From Trileptium ribeirensis (taxonomy: Eukaryota > Nematoda > Enoplea > Enoplida > Thoracostomopsidae): a stretch of DNA of 64,000 nucleotides. The stretch spans positions 1 through 64,000 of the forward strand of contig JASANE010016261.1 in assembly GCA_030248225.1 (NCBI GenBank). Reading direction: 5' to 3'. A program made the translations under genes and the position numbers. Within the stretch, counting starts at the first letter, position 1. Every line of letters starts with the position of its first letter. The notes below the pieces were generated by a model. The model saw nothing but the letters and a program-made list of their open reading frames with translations, was not told the DNA's origin and made no database searches. This document shows, one piece after another, positions 48,476 through 61,312 of this stretch.

Positions 48476-48898
48476 TGCGGCGTTTACGTTATAAAGGACC
48501 CCTCTTATGGAAGTTTTGTCCCCCAATAGTCTGGATCACAGCATCCAGTAGTATACGGTATATACCTACAATATATAATGAAATAGATGGTGTATGGGAA
48601 ACCATCAGCTTAAGTGTAGTGACAAAATTTAGCTGTTGTTTATTACTGACGGTGTCAAGATCACCATCCACTAACATATATAAAGCGAGCAAATAACAGC
48701 ATTGTGTAGCTAATACCATATAAATTTTATGGTGTGGTTTACATCATATTATTATCTACACAACACACTCCATGTGCACTACTTTAAAGCATCATCAGAA
48801 ACACCATGGTGTCCAAGACACCATATAATGGATGGTAGCAGAAGCGCTCAGGGGGACAAAACTCCCACATGGGGGTTCTTTCTAACGTAAACACTGCA
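48476..48898. mobile_element. 423-bp PIF/Harbinger-like MITE with TTA target duplication
   Basis: Terminal inverted repeats of about 60 bases: tgcggcgtttacgttataaa + ggacccc ... gttttgtccccc at the left and gggggacaaaactcccacat + gggggttctttctaacgtaaacactgca at the right. Flanked by TTA on both sides (48473-48475 and 48899-48901). The 3-bp TTA/TWA duplication is the hallmark of PIF/Harbinger insertion. The interior has several ggtgt...acacc inverted words. No coding capacity. Confidence 0.85.
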
Positions 48899-48901
48899 TT
48901 A

Positions 48902-50198
48902 AGGTATAGTTAAGTTCTATGAGTTGACTGAAATTTGCTTTAAAAATCAAATTAGGACCCTTGAAATAAAAATATGAAATGGCCTTGTGGTTATTGCGGA
49001 GTAATTTTGGAGTGTTAGCTTGAACCGCAGTATAGCACGTTTCTTTTGATTTTTGTTTTCGTTAATTATGAACTAGTCAACAGCATGCTACAGGCGTTAT
49101 TTTACTTACTGCTTTCACAGAAAGTTTGAATCACATTAACAAAAAAGAATTTTTAACTGGGTTTACAGCATTTTATCCTTTTCTGCATTGCAGTAGAAGT
49201 TTGGTCAAATTTTATTCAACGTCTGATTAAATTTTAATCAAATTATGAGCCAAGAGTTGGAGTTGTGCGACCGCCCATTTAACGTTTTGCCCTAAATAGA
49301 ATAAATTTTTGAACAGCGTGCCTTGGAAAAACATGCTTTGTTCATTGGTTTTCGCTGTGCATCGCTACACACGGCAGGCAAGAAGATGGGCGTTATAACG
49401 TCCATATTACGAGTCAGTGTTAACAAACCAATAAATTCTTATTAATTATTACATCCTCTTAATGCTCTCCCTCGAAAACAACAATTCGCTTTCAAAACAA
49501 ACTGTCGACTTGATGGTTGAATGAAAGTCATAAACACCGAATAATCGTTATCATAATGGACAATCCGTCTTATCCCTAGAATAATGGTTAACGTTAAAGA
49601 ACTGAATGATTTATAATTTATTTCCAAGTAAATTTTGATATCTTAGTACCGGAAATAGAAACTGGTCTTTTCAGCGGCAATAAAGGAATGAGGAGTATAT
49701 ATGCACAATTTAACTCCGGTACTTATCATTGTACTATGTGTCCCGATGGCGATTACGCCAAGCTACCTGCCGCGCTCACAAAGCGCGTCTAGGCTTTAAA
49801 CACAGGCACTCATAGCCTTTGTAATGCTGTACATGTAACGCATAAACATGCCTTTTTCAAAACTCTAATTTTCAAATTACTGTTAAGCAATACCATATGT
49901 GATGTCAACATGACCACCCTAATTTATAAGCAAAACTGTTACCTACTAAACAGGCTTTGTTACAAGTTGTCCGGTACGAAAAAGCAAAAAAGTAGTTTTA
50001 CAACTAATACAACTTTTTACGTTCGCTAATTTTCATGTCAATCTTCGTTCCAAATTGTATATAATTGTTTTCGAATGACTTTAATTAAATTGTGCATTAA
50101 TTGCATTGTATAATTCGTCGCATATGCAGGTTATATGTCTGGCCTTACTTTTAGAACTTATTTGGATTTAACCGATCATTGTACTATGTTTGTTCAGA
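48902..50198. other. no gene recognised
   Basis: AT-rich with no supported exon, RNA gene or repeat. Confidence 0.5.
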
Positions 50199-50618
50199 CT
50201 GATGCTGTTCTATCGAGGACTGTATTTTAGCTATGTTTTTGGTGTACGAAATTCTTGTAAATTTATGCTTCGTACAAATGTAAAAAACTCAACCAAAACC
50301 AGTGCGTCAAATTCATCACTTTACTTTTTGGACAAATTACTTGCACAAATAGTTTAATACGAATGATAATTATGAACTTTAACCAAAGGTCGAAGCTAGT
50401 GGTATGATTGAAGGCATAGCACTAGCTTCGACCTTTGGTTCAAGTTCATTATCATCATTCGTAACTATTTGTGCAAGTAATTTGTCCAAAAAGGAAAGTG
50501 ATAAATCTGACACACGGATTTTGGTCGAGTTTTTTACATTTGTGCGAAGCATAAATTTACAAGAAATACGTACACGAAAAACATAGCCAAAATACAGTCC
50601 TCGGTAGAACAGAATCAG
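50199..50618. repeat. foldback with ~200-bp arms and a 20-bp spacer, each arm holding the same reading frame
   Basis: The left arm (50199-50400) and right arm (50421-50618) are reverse complements with about 10% divergence; the innermost 10 bases cgaagctagt / actagcttcg are perfect. Both arms read as the same peptide: plus strand from ATG 50202 (FYRGLYFSYVF, KFMLRTNVKNSTK, FLDKLLAQIV) and minus strand in the 50720-50379 frame (FYRGLYFGYVF, KFMLRTNVKNSTK, FLDKLLAQIV). No family is recognised. It may be a captured gene fragment duplicated in inverse. Confidence 0.88.
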
Positions 50619-53580
50619 CCTAATCTTAGGCCTTTTAACACTCTCTCGCATAGATGCACAAATAAAAATCTTGTTTAAGAAACGAGTGATAAATTCGACA
50701 TGCAGTACATTTTTTGACATTTATAATTCTGCATAATCTTTTGCGCAATGTAGCAAATAATTTTGACGGTACTGCCCACCAGCTAGGTTGGGCTGACATA
50801 ATTCACTGCAACATTTTCGCTACTAATATGATGGGCCCAATTTTTAGCATCGGTGAGTCAGCACATTTCAAAAGACAGTCACTTACCTGCACTACATTCT
50901 CTATTCGATGGAATATGTTTCACTGTTAGTATGACTGGTAAGAAATATGACAATGTGCAATGTACGTTTCCAAATTTGCGTGTAGCTACTATGTTTGAAG
51001 CAGTGTTGTATGCGAGTATGGGTATATAGACGAGAACGGGCGCATTCGCTGGAAATGTGGTATACACGATGTCTGGAAATGAACCTATTGAATTGAAGGA
51101 CAAGATGCATTTATCAAACAGAAAAAATATTTTTCTTTGTAAAGATCTCGGCTCTGTGTAATTTTACCTTATATTTAAAACATTGAAACAAAAGTTTAAA
51201 GCTTGGAAACTGCTTTGTGATTTATGCTATATTATCATAAAGAGCTTGCCTGAAGGTATAAATTTTGATTTTAAGCTCTATTTTATGGCCCGTCCACACA
51301 GTACTAATTTGGTAAATCAGCTGCAACTATTTATTGTCAGATACATTTAATGATGTCGAGATAGGTTTTGGGGTCTTTTCTATTAGGCCCTCTGCCAGCC
51401 CGAATTTAATCAATTTTCAAGATACAGCGATAACTTTTACACCATTCGACTCATATTCACGATCTGGCTCAGAAAATACTCATTCGGGCATTTTTATGGC
51501 AAAAAAATTAGACTTCCTTCGGTTCCCAATCGTACCCAGAGTTTTAAAAATCTCGATAAATGCATCATTTTATATATGATTCGAACCGCACTGACAAGCT
51601 GTGTCGAAGTAAAATCAGCTCAATCGGTCATAGGATAAAGAGTTGTTTCGATTTATGCCATATACTAAGGCAATTAAGACTAAGCTTAAGCCTTAGTCTA
51701 AACCTAACTTGTTAACACGTGAAACGATTGGGCTTAATTTGCTACAACTCGATTCAGCTCTTCAGTGCGGTTGGCATAGTATACAAAATTATGCATTTAT
51801 CGGGAATTTTTTTTTCGAAAATTTTGGGTACCAAGGGAACAAAAATGTCGAAAAAATTTATTGTCATAAAAATGGCCAAAATGGGTATTTTCTAGATCAA
51901 TTTGTCGAGTATGATGCTAAAATTATCGTTGTGTCTTCAAAATTGACTAAATTCGGGCTAGGCGGAGGGGGAGGGGTAACCGAAAATATCCGCTTTTAAT
52001 AACAGCACAAGATCGATATTCGATCCTTGATACTATGTATCCAAACATCTCGATACTATGTACTTGGAATTATGCACAGTCGTTGCAAAATACCTGCTAT
52101 CTATTCATAGAATAATAGTCATTGTATAGGAAACAAAGTTCAAGTTCGTTTGTTGGACTGTTTATGGCATATTGTTAGCACTCCGAGTGTTGTGGCAGAA
52201 CGTGGGAACGAACTGGTTTATTAAATTATGGTTTTCGGTGGTGGTGTATCCAACAATGAGCCGGTTTTTGATATTTCGTCAACGTGGAATTCCTATTTTG
52301 TTTGGTGTGTTGTTATGGATACCGCCACCGCTTTTGGTCCAAAATATATGCATTATATATCATTGTTTTAGTTTTCACGCAATAAATATATAAATCTCAT
52401 AGCAATGAGTTAAACAGATTCTCATAGCTTAAAGTGATTCGGATCTGATAAATCCCAAGAGGTATTTATTCCGTAAAACCTACAGTTTATTTATAGTACA
52501 GTTTAAGGAAAGATTATATATACAGACAGTTGAGCCATCTGTTCGACCGTAAGGCATTTTTGTAGAAGACACTCGGTCATCTTCATGTATTATACCTAGT
52601 GCGATTATATGGTCGTTTTTCTGCTTACCCCAGCCTGAGGAATGCATCAGCGCATACCCACCCAAGGTTCTTTGGCTGTATCTAGGGTATACCTAAGGTT
52701 TCGTGGAGGGCAATAGCTATCAAATCGCCAATAGCCAATGAGAGCGCAAAAACATTATAACCCACAGGCGATTGCTACTCCGGCCATAAATTACGGGCTG
52801 CTAAGATATAGGCTAGGCTACTGGGGAGCTGAAAGCTGGTTCCCCCAAAGAAACCTTGGAGTGGGGACCCCTGACCTTGGGGAGGACAAGCCCAAAAACC
52901 ACCACATTATCGGAAAAGGACAATACATGAGTTTGTGGGACTGACATACTCTTCTGCAAAATTACTTTAATGCACTGTTGTATTTACTACTCATACCTAA
53001 TGACTCTCAAGGTGTAGTATTTCGGTGCAGTCTAAACCCATGATAATAAATTTGATATAAAGAATTGTTAAATTAGTGTCAAGTTTGAATTTGAGTCATT
53101 CTGCATTTAGTATAATTTCAGATGTAAACTTATGCTACTGTTCGTCGTCAATGTATTTTTGCAGTACGCAATTATGATCTAAATCTGAGAGAAACGAGTT
53201 TTAGTGAAAGGAAAATTTCAATAAACAATTTTCACGCAATAAAAGTGTTAAAAGGCTAATGGCGCGACCATAACGTACCGATGGGGTTAAAGTTTGTTTG
53301 TAGGTGCACAAACATCCATAGACGCCATAACAACCAAATGAGTTACGAATATCGCTTTAAATGATATTAGAGAAAATGAATAATATTTGGTTCGAAATCA
53401 TAGTATTTAGATTTATGTAGACTTGCTACGTGTATTTGCTAAATAGCATTCCATGTATAATATGTTTTGTGTGAAACAGTTGTCTTAACGCTTGTATACG
53501 TAATTACCAATGTTTTTGTAAGTGCTCGTTCAGTTCCGTAATATAAACACCGAATTGTGGAAAAATTCACTCTACTTCTG
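50619..53580. other. no gene recognised; minor repeat-like patches
   Basis: On the minus strand 51580-51650 has a B-box-like ggttcgaatca and an upstream gaccgattgagctg, possibly a degenerate tRNA-derived SINE. The 96-codon frame at 51709-51999 and others here lack domains. A GC-rich patch lies at 52830-52900. Confidence 0.4.
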
Positions 53581-55720
53581 GACTACTTCGTGACTATCAT
53601 TATAGCAAAAACTTGAGAAAATTGGTAAAAATTATGAAAAACTCAGAGAAAACATTAGCAAAATTTTAGAAAATTATTGGGTTAAAAACCTTAAAAATTT
53701 AACAGCACTGACTAATCCTTGCCCCGCTCAGTTCCGCCAATACTTACGGGATCACTGAGCTAAAATAAGTCCGGCGCCTGAGATATAAACATATGAAATA
53801 ACACATTAATCCGGCATGGAGGCCACAGTAAAATTGGAACAACGGTGTTCTGAGTCTCTTAAGATGCTTTCAACGACCAATAAAGTGTTTATATATTATT
53901 TCATATATTATACTGAACCTACGATTCCTATGCATAGTAGGACTGTAGATAATTTCCACTGCCAGACGGTCGCCGCTATCACTATTTCAGGAACCGCAGT
54001 TTTAAAATCATTGTCAGGCAACACATCCAAGTGTAATACAAATAAGGCACAGCGGTTTGTAGCTATTCACTGTTGTTCAAATTAAAATTTCTGCTGTAAT
54101 TTCAATATTTGAAATTAAAAAACACATTTTTATTTATATATACATCAATTAGTGATATAATCTATAATCGCAGAATAATATATATACAACGTCTATATCC
54201 GCCGAAACCATTAGCAGTATCAGAGTCAAAAATATGATCATTATGAAGGTCACAGTGATTGATACAACTTACTTTAAACTCTTTTTAATGATTTGCAATA
54301 AAAATTACGTTGCCGAAATTTCATCAACTGCTGTGAACAAGCTAGCTGTTGTGAAAAGTAAACACTGCACATAAGTGTAGAGATTAACAGTTGAGGCCAC
54401 GATAATTATATTATTATATTATCCTGTTCAAAAAGGTATCATGTCTATACCCAAAATGCTAAAATTTACTCAGAAATGTTAAAACCGTTGCAAAGTTTAC
54501 TATCAATCACTGTAGGCGGCAATACAATTCAATTTCAATTAGAAAGCTAAAAATTCAACAACTCAAATATGTGCACGTATTAACGCTCATTAATCGAAAT
54601 CCACAAACGGTTCAAATGTTAGCGTAGCCGTCATTATATCCCAAGTTGTTCATTTGAGAGCGCTAATGATAGCCATGCAGCTACACAATACGTGGTTTCA
54701 AGAAAGCACAAAATGCCTTTTTAATGTTTACTTTACATTCAATTTTGCTTATTTAGTCATTGTTCTTAACTCTATTGTTTTAATCGAAAGTTGAAATCGG
54801 GAGTAGTGCTGCTTCTGACGTCTATAATGAGTCGAAGCATTCTACTACATTGGCGGTCTATTAGGCCATGTTTGTATTTTATTTTTGCACGAATTCATTA
54901 GGCTAATAATAGCCTATCTTGACCTAGGGTGAGCCCATCGGTTAATAGTGAAGGTATCGGTTTAAAACGAATTTTTTCGGAACATATTTCCTTTCATATC
55001 ATATGGCTTTATAAATCAGTTGCTATGTTAATATAAAAGTTTTATGGTAGTAGAGCAAGGAGCTTTTACCACGAGGTACTCGAAACCGTGTATCCTTACC
55101 AGCGTACAAATGCAGAAAATTTGTGTTTTTTAATTTGTAACTGTCAGATTGTTCTGTTTATCTGCGTCCCAACAATTCCTGGATGAAGCGACAGAAAAAA
55201 TTGCGGGTATGTCATCTGGACCGAGTATATATCATTTATTTATCGCTTCACAAAGCTAAAAGTTTAACTACGCCTAGTTAACCTAATATCGCCGGAAAAT
55301 TAATTTCGCTTTGCTTAAACACCACGATGTATCTGAAACTTTTCGTCATACATGCACGACATGTGCAAAGTCGCGGCGGGGGTCTTCGCCAAGGGAGGAT
55401 TATATTTTCGAAATATTTTTGGGATTCAAAATGTTTTACAACTTTTGTCATTTTCACCCAAGTGTCACTTATTTTCCCTCGATTTTATTGAGGATGATTC
55501 ATAACGCAGACAATAGGGAGAGGGGTCCAAGCCTTAGGTAGATAATGCTCCCCTTAAGCATGTATGCCTTAAGGGAAAGCAATTTATAAGCAAACTTGTC
55601 AAAATGTAAAAAACCAGATCTATGCGATCTTCAACATCTTGCACGGCCAATAGCTGTAGATTCAAAAATATATTGTACTGTATCATTACAGCTATGTTAA
55701 GGTACTGGCCTTCGTGAGGC
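53581..55720. other. no gene recognised
   Basis: Contains an aaaattggtaaaaatta / gcaaaatttta tract (53605-53665) followed by a GC-richer patch (53705-53780), echoing the composite repeat at 10.06 and 61.62 kb. No supported gene. Confidence 0.45.
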
Positions 55721-56282
55721 GACAATTCATTTCTGCCGCTGTTACTGCAATTCAGTTAGACTAATTGAAAACATAAAATCACAACTCATTTCATATTCTA
55801 TCAATGGCTTCATTTATGAAACTGGCTTGACTAATACAATACATTTCTCTTCCAGCCATTGCAATTGGGTTTACAATCGTGGTATACATGGATCCACAGT
55901 TGATTTCTTCCGCTAATATTGCAACTCAATTACTGAAATTATCTACTAGAAACTACAATTCATTTCTTCTGCTGTTATTAAGATTCACTTATAGTACTCA
56001 CGTACGGCAAGCCGCCATTCATTTCATCAGCCGCAATATGGATTCAATACATGGTACCATTCATCCTGAAATCACGATGCGTTTGCCCTCCTGACGTTAT
56101 GATTGAGTTACGATGATAAATACAGTGCTAACCAATCTAAAACCACGATACATTTGTGCTGCTGGCATTGCAATTGTGTCACTGGTCTACTTGAACCCAC
56201 AATTCATCTTTTCTGATGTTATAGATATTCAGTTATGGGCACTCTTAAAACTACTATTCATTTCCTTTATGTAATTGAGATT
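55721..56282. repeat. degenerate ~58-bp minisatellite, about 10 units
   Basis: Units follow acaattcatttcttctgctg + ttattg.aattcagttact...tacttgaaacc with 20-35% divergence and length variation. The 71-codon frame at 55879-56094 reads through several units and is not a gene. Confidence 0.82.
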
Positions 56283-59200
56283 ATATGCTTTTTGAATTGA
56301 ACGAATCATATTTTGAAACTAGCAAACCAAGCATATATGGTTGAACGTAATAACCTACAAAGATGTTCGTTACCTAGATACCCATGTAGGGGCTATGATC
56401 CAAACCTAAAAGTAGATGTCGAAATGTTTAATACATATAATCTTGACAAACATTATATATCCAGAACGCCAGAAATTTTAATTTGTTCAAAAATGTTTTA
56501 TAATACATTATATATTTAACATTCAAGAACTGTATGGACTATGGATATAACCAAAAGTAAATAATGGAAGCGTATAATACTTTCCTGCATTAATGTAAAC
56601 CCGTGTTTAGTGACATATCCGTTTTTGACCGTACTGCCATTATTACTACGACCATAAAGCGCTGTTTCCTCCCTCACCTCTGTAGAAAGGGGGGTTGTAG
56701 ATAGCTTTGCCATATTTTGACAACAAATTTGGTGGAGGTCGGCGATACCGAACTCAGTTGTCCAACCTACCTCCCGCCAAACTCGGTATTCCACATACCC
56801 AGAAAAAGCTGAGACATAATTTTTGTATTATGACTTTCCAAGAATGAAGAGGTAAAATCCCTTATGATGTGTTTACATTGAAATATAAAATGTCTCATGC
56901 TCTATTCACTTTAGCACAGTTGATGAAACTAATATAAAGCGTTATAGAGAGAATGTCATTCGCCAGTTGCCTGTTTGAAACCACAACTACTTTCTGAGAC
57001 GTCTATTTTTTTAGTTTTAAACCCAGTGCTCAAAAACCTGTTGTAGTCATAAACGTGAATAATAATTGACCTAATTTTGTTATTTCTTAGCCAACGCCGA
57101 TCAAGGTTGTCAGTGTGTACAAAGTTCACAACGGAAACACACAAAAGAAATGTATATCTTTTTCACTATGTATTGAACTCAATCCGGTGTACTAATGAGT
57201 ATTTGCGCAAATAACTTCTTTATGCTATGCTCAAAATCTATAATACATACAAACTACCTTAACCTGAACTTCTCAGCTTAATTTTGTATACAGCTTCTGA
57301 AACGACACGGAAGACATCATACGATACGCAACCATAATTGAATTTAGATTTTGACAATTCAGTTCCATCAGCTCAGTTGATATATATACCATCTTTACCA
57401 TCGATGACAACCAAATTATTGTCTTTCATGTGTTCGCGGTGCGAGTTTTACCAGTTTTTCTTATGCCAACTTTCAAATATGCTTTGGCAAATGGCAGTTG
57501 TTGCCAAATGTTGTTACAATATATTAAAGTCGTTTCACATCGTCCACTGTGAAGAACATTGTCTATGTCTACTGTGAAACCATTGTATCATTTCGCTGTC
57601 CATTTCAATTATTGTAATGTCCTTCCCACTAACTTTAAAATACCCAAGCAAAGTTTAAGCCATTATAGTGACTGAATTCTCGGTTTAAAACTTCGACAGT
57701 TTCGTTTACGAATCTAGCGTAACCGTCTACAAAAAGACATGCAATGCCGCTATTCGACCACTAACTGGAAAATGAACATCAGCCATAATTGGTAGCGACG
57801 CCCCCTGGATTTGCTGGTGTTGGTGGGGGTATGATTAAAAATTTTTTGGTCGCAATGAATCGACATTGTGATGGTTGTGAATTTTCCGTAGAATTTTTTC
57901 AAACATAAAGTAGTCGTAATAATACACAATCTGACCAAACTCAGGTCCAAAATTTACGTTTACTCATCGCAAGAATAAGTTTTTATAATGTTAATTGGTG
58001 CTACGGTCAGAGGCGTAAAACTCTAGATTTTCGCTGGAGTCTAGGGTCGACATTTGTTAGACTACGAACGTGGCATAGGTATTTATAGGAGGGTAAGAGT
58101 TACCTTGTTTAAGGGCCTTACTCCTTCCTCGAATCAAGCCACATGCAACAACTACACAAAGGTGAGAGGAAACTTTACATTCAATGATTATTTAATGAGA
58201 CTTTCAATGTTTCCAGAATATCTTGGCTTGCAGGATCGCAATTAAAGAGTTGTCACAAATCCTGTTTTGATGAAATGATTGTTTAATTGTAAAAATATCA
58301 AGTAGCCACGTTCATTACATGATTGAGGTGTTTGTTTAAGGGTTTAAATATTTTATTATTACTAATTTATGTGGTGTCAGGTAAACGCACATTGTGTTTA
58401 TAGGTATAGCCAGTCTACGCCAACGGAAACTGATTTTTAATTATCACGCAAAATCTGAAAATAATCTTAACATATCTCATACACCTGGTAATATTCTGAC
58501 GGCTACTACTTTATCTCGTTTATATTGAGAAGTATTATCTGTTCAAAAATTTATAATTTAAGAAAGTAATCAATTGGGAAACATATCACATCTCATACAA
58601 TTTTTAGACACTTTCTTCTTCAGAGCTGAATTTGCTAACCCATGAATTGACCGCGCGAGGGAACCACCGTTTTCAAGGTCCCTTATTTTATAACAAAAAG
58701 ATATGGAAAATTTTCTGCAGTTAAATAATAAATAATATTTAAAATAAATAATATTTGTAGTTAGAATTATTCACGGTGACTTTTAAAGCGATTGCGATCA
58801 AATAAGATTAACCCCGTGCTTATATTTATTAAGATCCTGACCTGTCGTCAAAATAGTTTAACGTTACCAAATTCGGTGCATTTCCTGTATATACTGACAA
58901 ACAAATCCGCCCAGCTTAAATAATTTTCACTCCGTTATTTTAGTCAAAACGATTCCGATTTTAATGTATGCTAAAATATATTACGCGCTTTGTTTACGAC
59001 AGGCAATAACAGGTTTTAATTATTTCTTTGTTTGAAGCTCTGTGCCTACTGATCAACCTAAATTTTTCGCACCGTTTATTTTATATCATGATCAAACATT
59101 GACTGTTGGCTAGTCTTATTATTAACTTGTGAGCTGAGCTGAGGTTCGCAACCTATCGCTAACCAAGATACCAACACTAAAACGTGGGTCAGCGGTGTTG

Positions 59201-59560
59201 ATCTACTGAACAAGCAACCCAGAGTGCCAGCTTTTGGGCTTGGTGTAGAGACCTGTTTACCCGGTTTCGTATCCGAACAGGGTGTTTAATCGTATCGAGG
59301 TTCTTTTCAGTGGTGTCACACAGTATCGTCTTTACATTTAAGTCGTTTAGATATATTTATAATTTACCGTAATTTACGTATAACATTTACTCATAAGTAA
59401 TTTTACAGTTAATATTTTTTATTTGACTATAAAATTTGCCACTGATTTCTCACATTTAGCTTTATAATCAATGTAATATCACATAAAATTAATAATTGGC
59501 TGTTTTAAAACGGCCTGAAAAGTTACTTATATATTGAGCGACTTTCACTTACGTTTTTAG
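56283..59560. other. no gene recognised; 5' flank of the ion-channel exons
   Basis: AT-rich; small frames such as 56313-56519 and 57338-57577 are unsupported. The 3' end should contain the first intron or the trans-splice outron of the ion-channel gene, ending in cttacgtttttag. Confidence 0.45.
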
Positions 59561-59761
59561 CAACATCCCAAATGGTATTATCATTTTTAATTACTATGAA
59601 TTTGGCTTTATCCGTTACTCCTTTCAACTCAATAACGCGGTTGCTAGAACAAGGACGAACGCCCACAAATTCACAATGTATAACCGGCAAAGAGGAAGAA
59701 CTTCACATAGTTCAAAGCGTAATGGACGGATATAATAAACAAGTTTTGCCACAGAAGAATG
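59561..59761 (+). CDS. Cys-loop ligand-gated ion channel subunit, exon with start codon and signal peptide
   Basis: Follows the acceptor acgtttttag; 11 bases of leader precede the ATG at 59572, so the acceptor could receive a spliced leader or a 5' UTR exon. The peptide begins with a hydrophobic signal (MVLSFLITMNLALSVTP), then a short pro-region, and ends VMDGYNKQVLPQKNG, the position where Cys-loop subunits have a Y-x-x-x-x-x-P segment before the first beta strand. The donor is AATG then gtaagc; one base is carried into the next exon. The mature channel would be a pentameric plasma-membrane receptor. Only the extracellular N terminus is in this window. Confidence 0.8.
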
Positions 59762-61177
59762 GTAAGCAATAATAATAACTTTTAAAAAATAAACACGGAA
59801 CGCTATATTTACTCAGAGATTAGAATGGGTGTAATAGACATTGGAACATCAAAGTTTCCATTTTGACTGACTGACCTCTGCTAAGGAAAATCGGAAGTAT
59901 AGAATTATTTGAATAGAAAATTCTCGACAATACAAGCTGTTGTCGGGCAATAAAATTCCCTCAAAAACATTAGCTACATTAGCTATCAACTAACATCAAG
60001 AGAGCTTTTCATACTACTGCTCTGTCCGCAAAAGTGAAAGCTTTTTAAGTCATGCGTGCGTCTATAATGTTTCGATTGTTATTTTTATGCTTTATTTTCA
60101 TAAAAAAAATAAATTATAGTTATGATAATACATTATCGGCTTGATAATTATTTAAAGACAGATATCGAGGTATTATATGATAGAATTTTTAATCACAAAT
60201 ATTGAACAGTCTTTAGAGTTGAAACACGTTTAGAACATAATTATGCAAGAATACTATCAGTGGCTCTTCGATGCTTGCTCCATAGAAATGTTGAAATCGT
60301 TCTTATCTGTGTTATATTACCTTGTTAAAAATATTATCCTAACCCAACTCTTGCGAAATTATAATAGTAAGCGTTAAGGGTGAACACTTTATTAAAAGAG
60401 ACGTTTAGAGTAAATTGTGTGCATGTCCCAGGTTTTTGAGTTTTCGGCTAAACATGCCCGCCGCGACAGCACAGTATGATTATTGGCACTGCTAAATGCA
60501 CAATTTTTCCAAAACTAAAAGCCACCTAAATTATAAATCAATTTGAAGTGTCAGCAGCCGTTTTACTTCTACAGTTGTTCCATAATAACCAGCTACGTTA
60601 CCATTGCAAAGCCATGTTCTAACTAACTTCGAAGTGTATTGTACGAGTGTAGGCGTGTTATCGTTAGCTCACTTTGTGAAGATCCTTACAGATCCGAGCT
60701 ATAGATCCGAAATATCACAGTTGGTAGTGAACGACACTTACAATCTGGCATTCCGGGTGAAATTCATCGCCACGAGCAATTAAGTAATCGAATTGCAAAT
60801 TACTTCTGACTTAGTCCACCAATTGTTTAATCAAAATTTAGCACACCCAATTTTTAACTCTTGTCTGCATGCAGTAGTTTGACAAAGACCAGTTACATTG
60901 TGAATTGTCGTTCAAATTAGATTCCCGCTTATTGTGCGATTGTACGCGGGTTGTTGTTTGTTCGCCTTCTGCAGAGCCTTTTTGAAAAAAAACATTGTTA
61001 AAGCCCTATCGAAGCTACATGTAGAAATTAACAGTCGGTTATAAGTCCAGGGTTTGTAAGCATTAACGTAACACAGTAATACACTAATTTGAAACCTACA
61101 CAATGTTAAAAATCTCCAACCAGAAAATACCCGCAGGATCGGGGCTCCCATCGCCTAATAACATCACAATTTTTCAG
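59762..61177. other. intron 1 of the ion-channel gene
   Basis: A 1.4-kb AT-rich intron from gtaagc to caatttttcag. A minus-strand 79-codon frame at 60912-61151 is unsupported. Confidence 0.7.
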
Positions 61178-61312
61178 GCGTTACAGTTGCTGTAGAAATC
61201 ACAATCAACGACATATCACGCCTCTCGGAAATTGACTCCGAATTCGAACTGGATATATTTTATTCGGAAATTTGGCGAGACCCAAGTCTTAACTTTACTA
61301 GCTTTCCCTCAT
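61178..61312 (+). CDS. Cys-loop ligand-gated ion channel subunit, second coding exon
   Basis: Between a consensus acceptor (acaatttttcag) and donor (TCAT then gtaagc). Joined to the previous exon through a split Gly codon, it reads VTVAVEITINDISRLSEID, then FELDIFYSEIWRDPSLNF, the first beta strands of the ligand-binding domain with the diagnostic W-x-D-P-x-L-x-F. This pattern is typical of the anion-channel side of the family (GABA/glycine-like, including the diverse invertebrate and nematode LGC subunits), but ligand and ion selectivity need the downstream exons (Cys-loop, M2), which lie beyond 64 kb or are not recognised. Confidence 0.88.

Noticed and set aside
51709..51999. 96-codon ORF with a Gly run
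   Set aside because: Aromatic-rich, AT-driven composition ending in a G-rich patch; no splice signals or domain.
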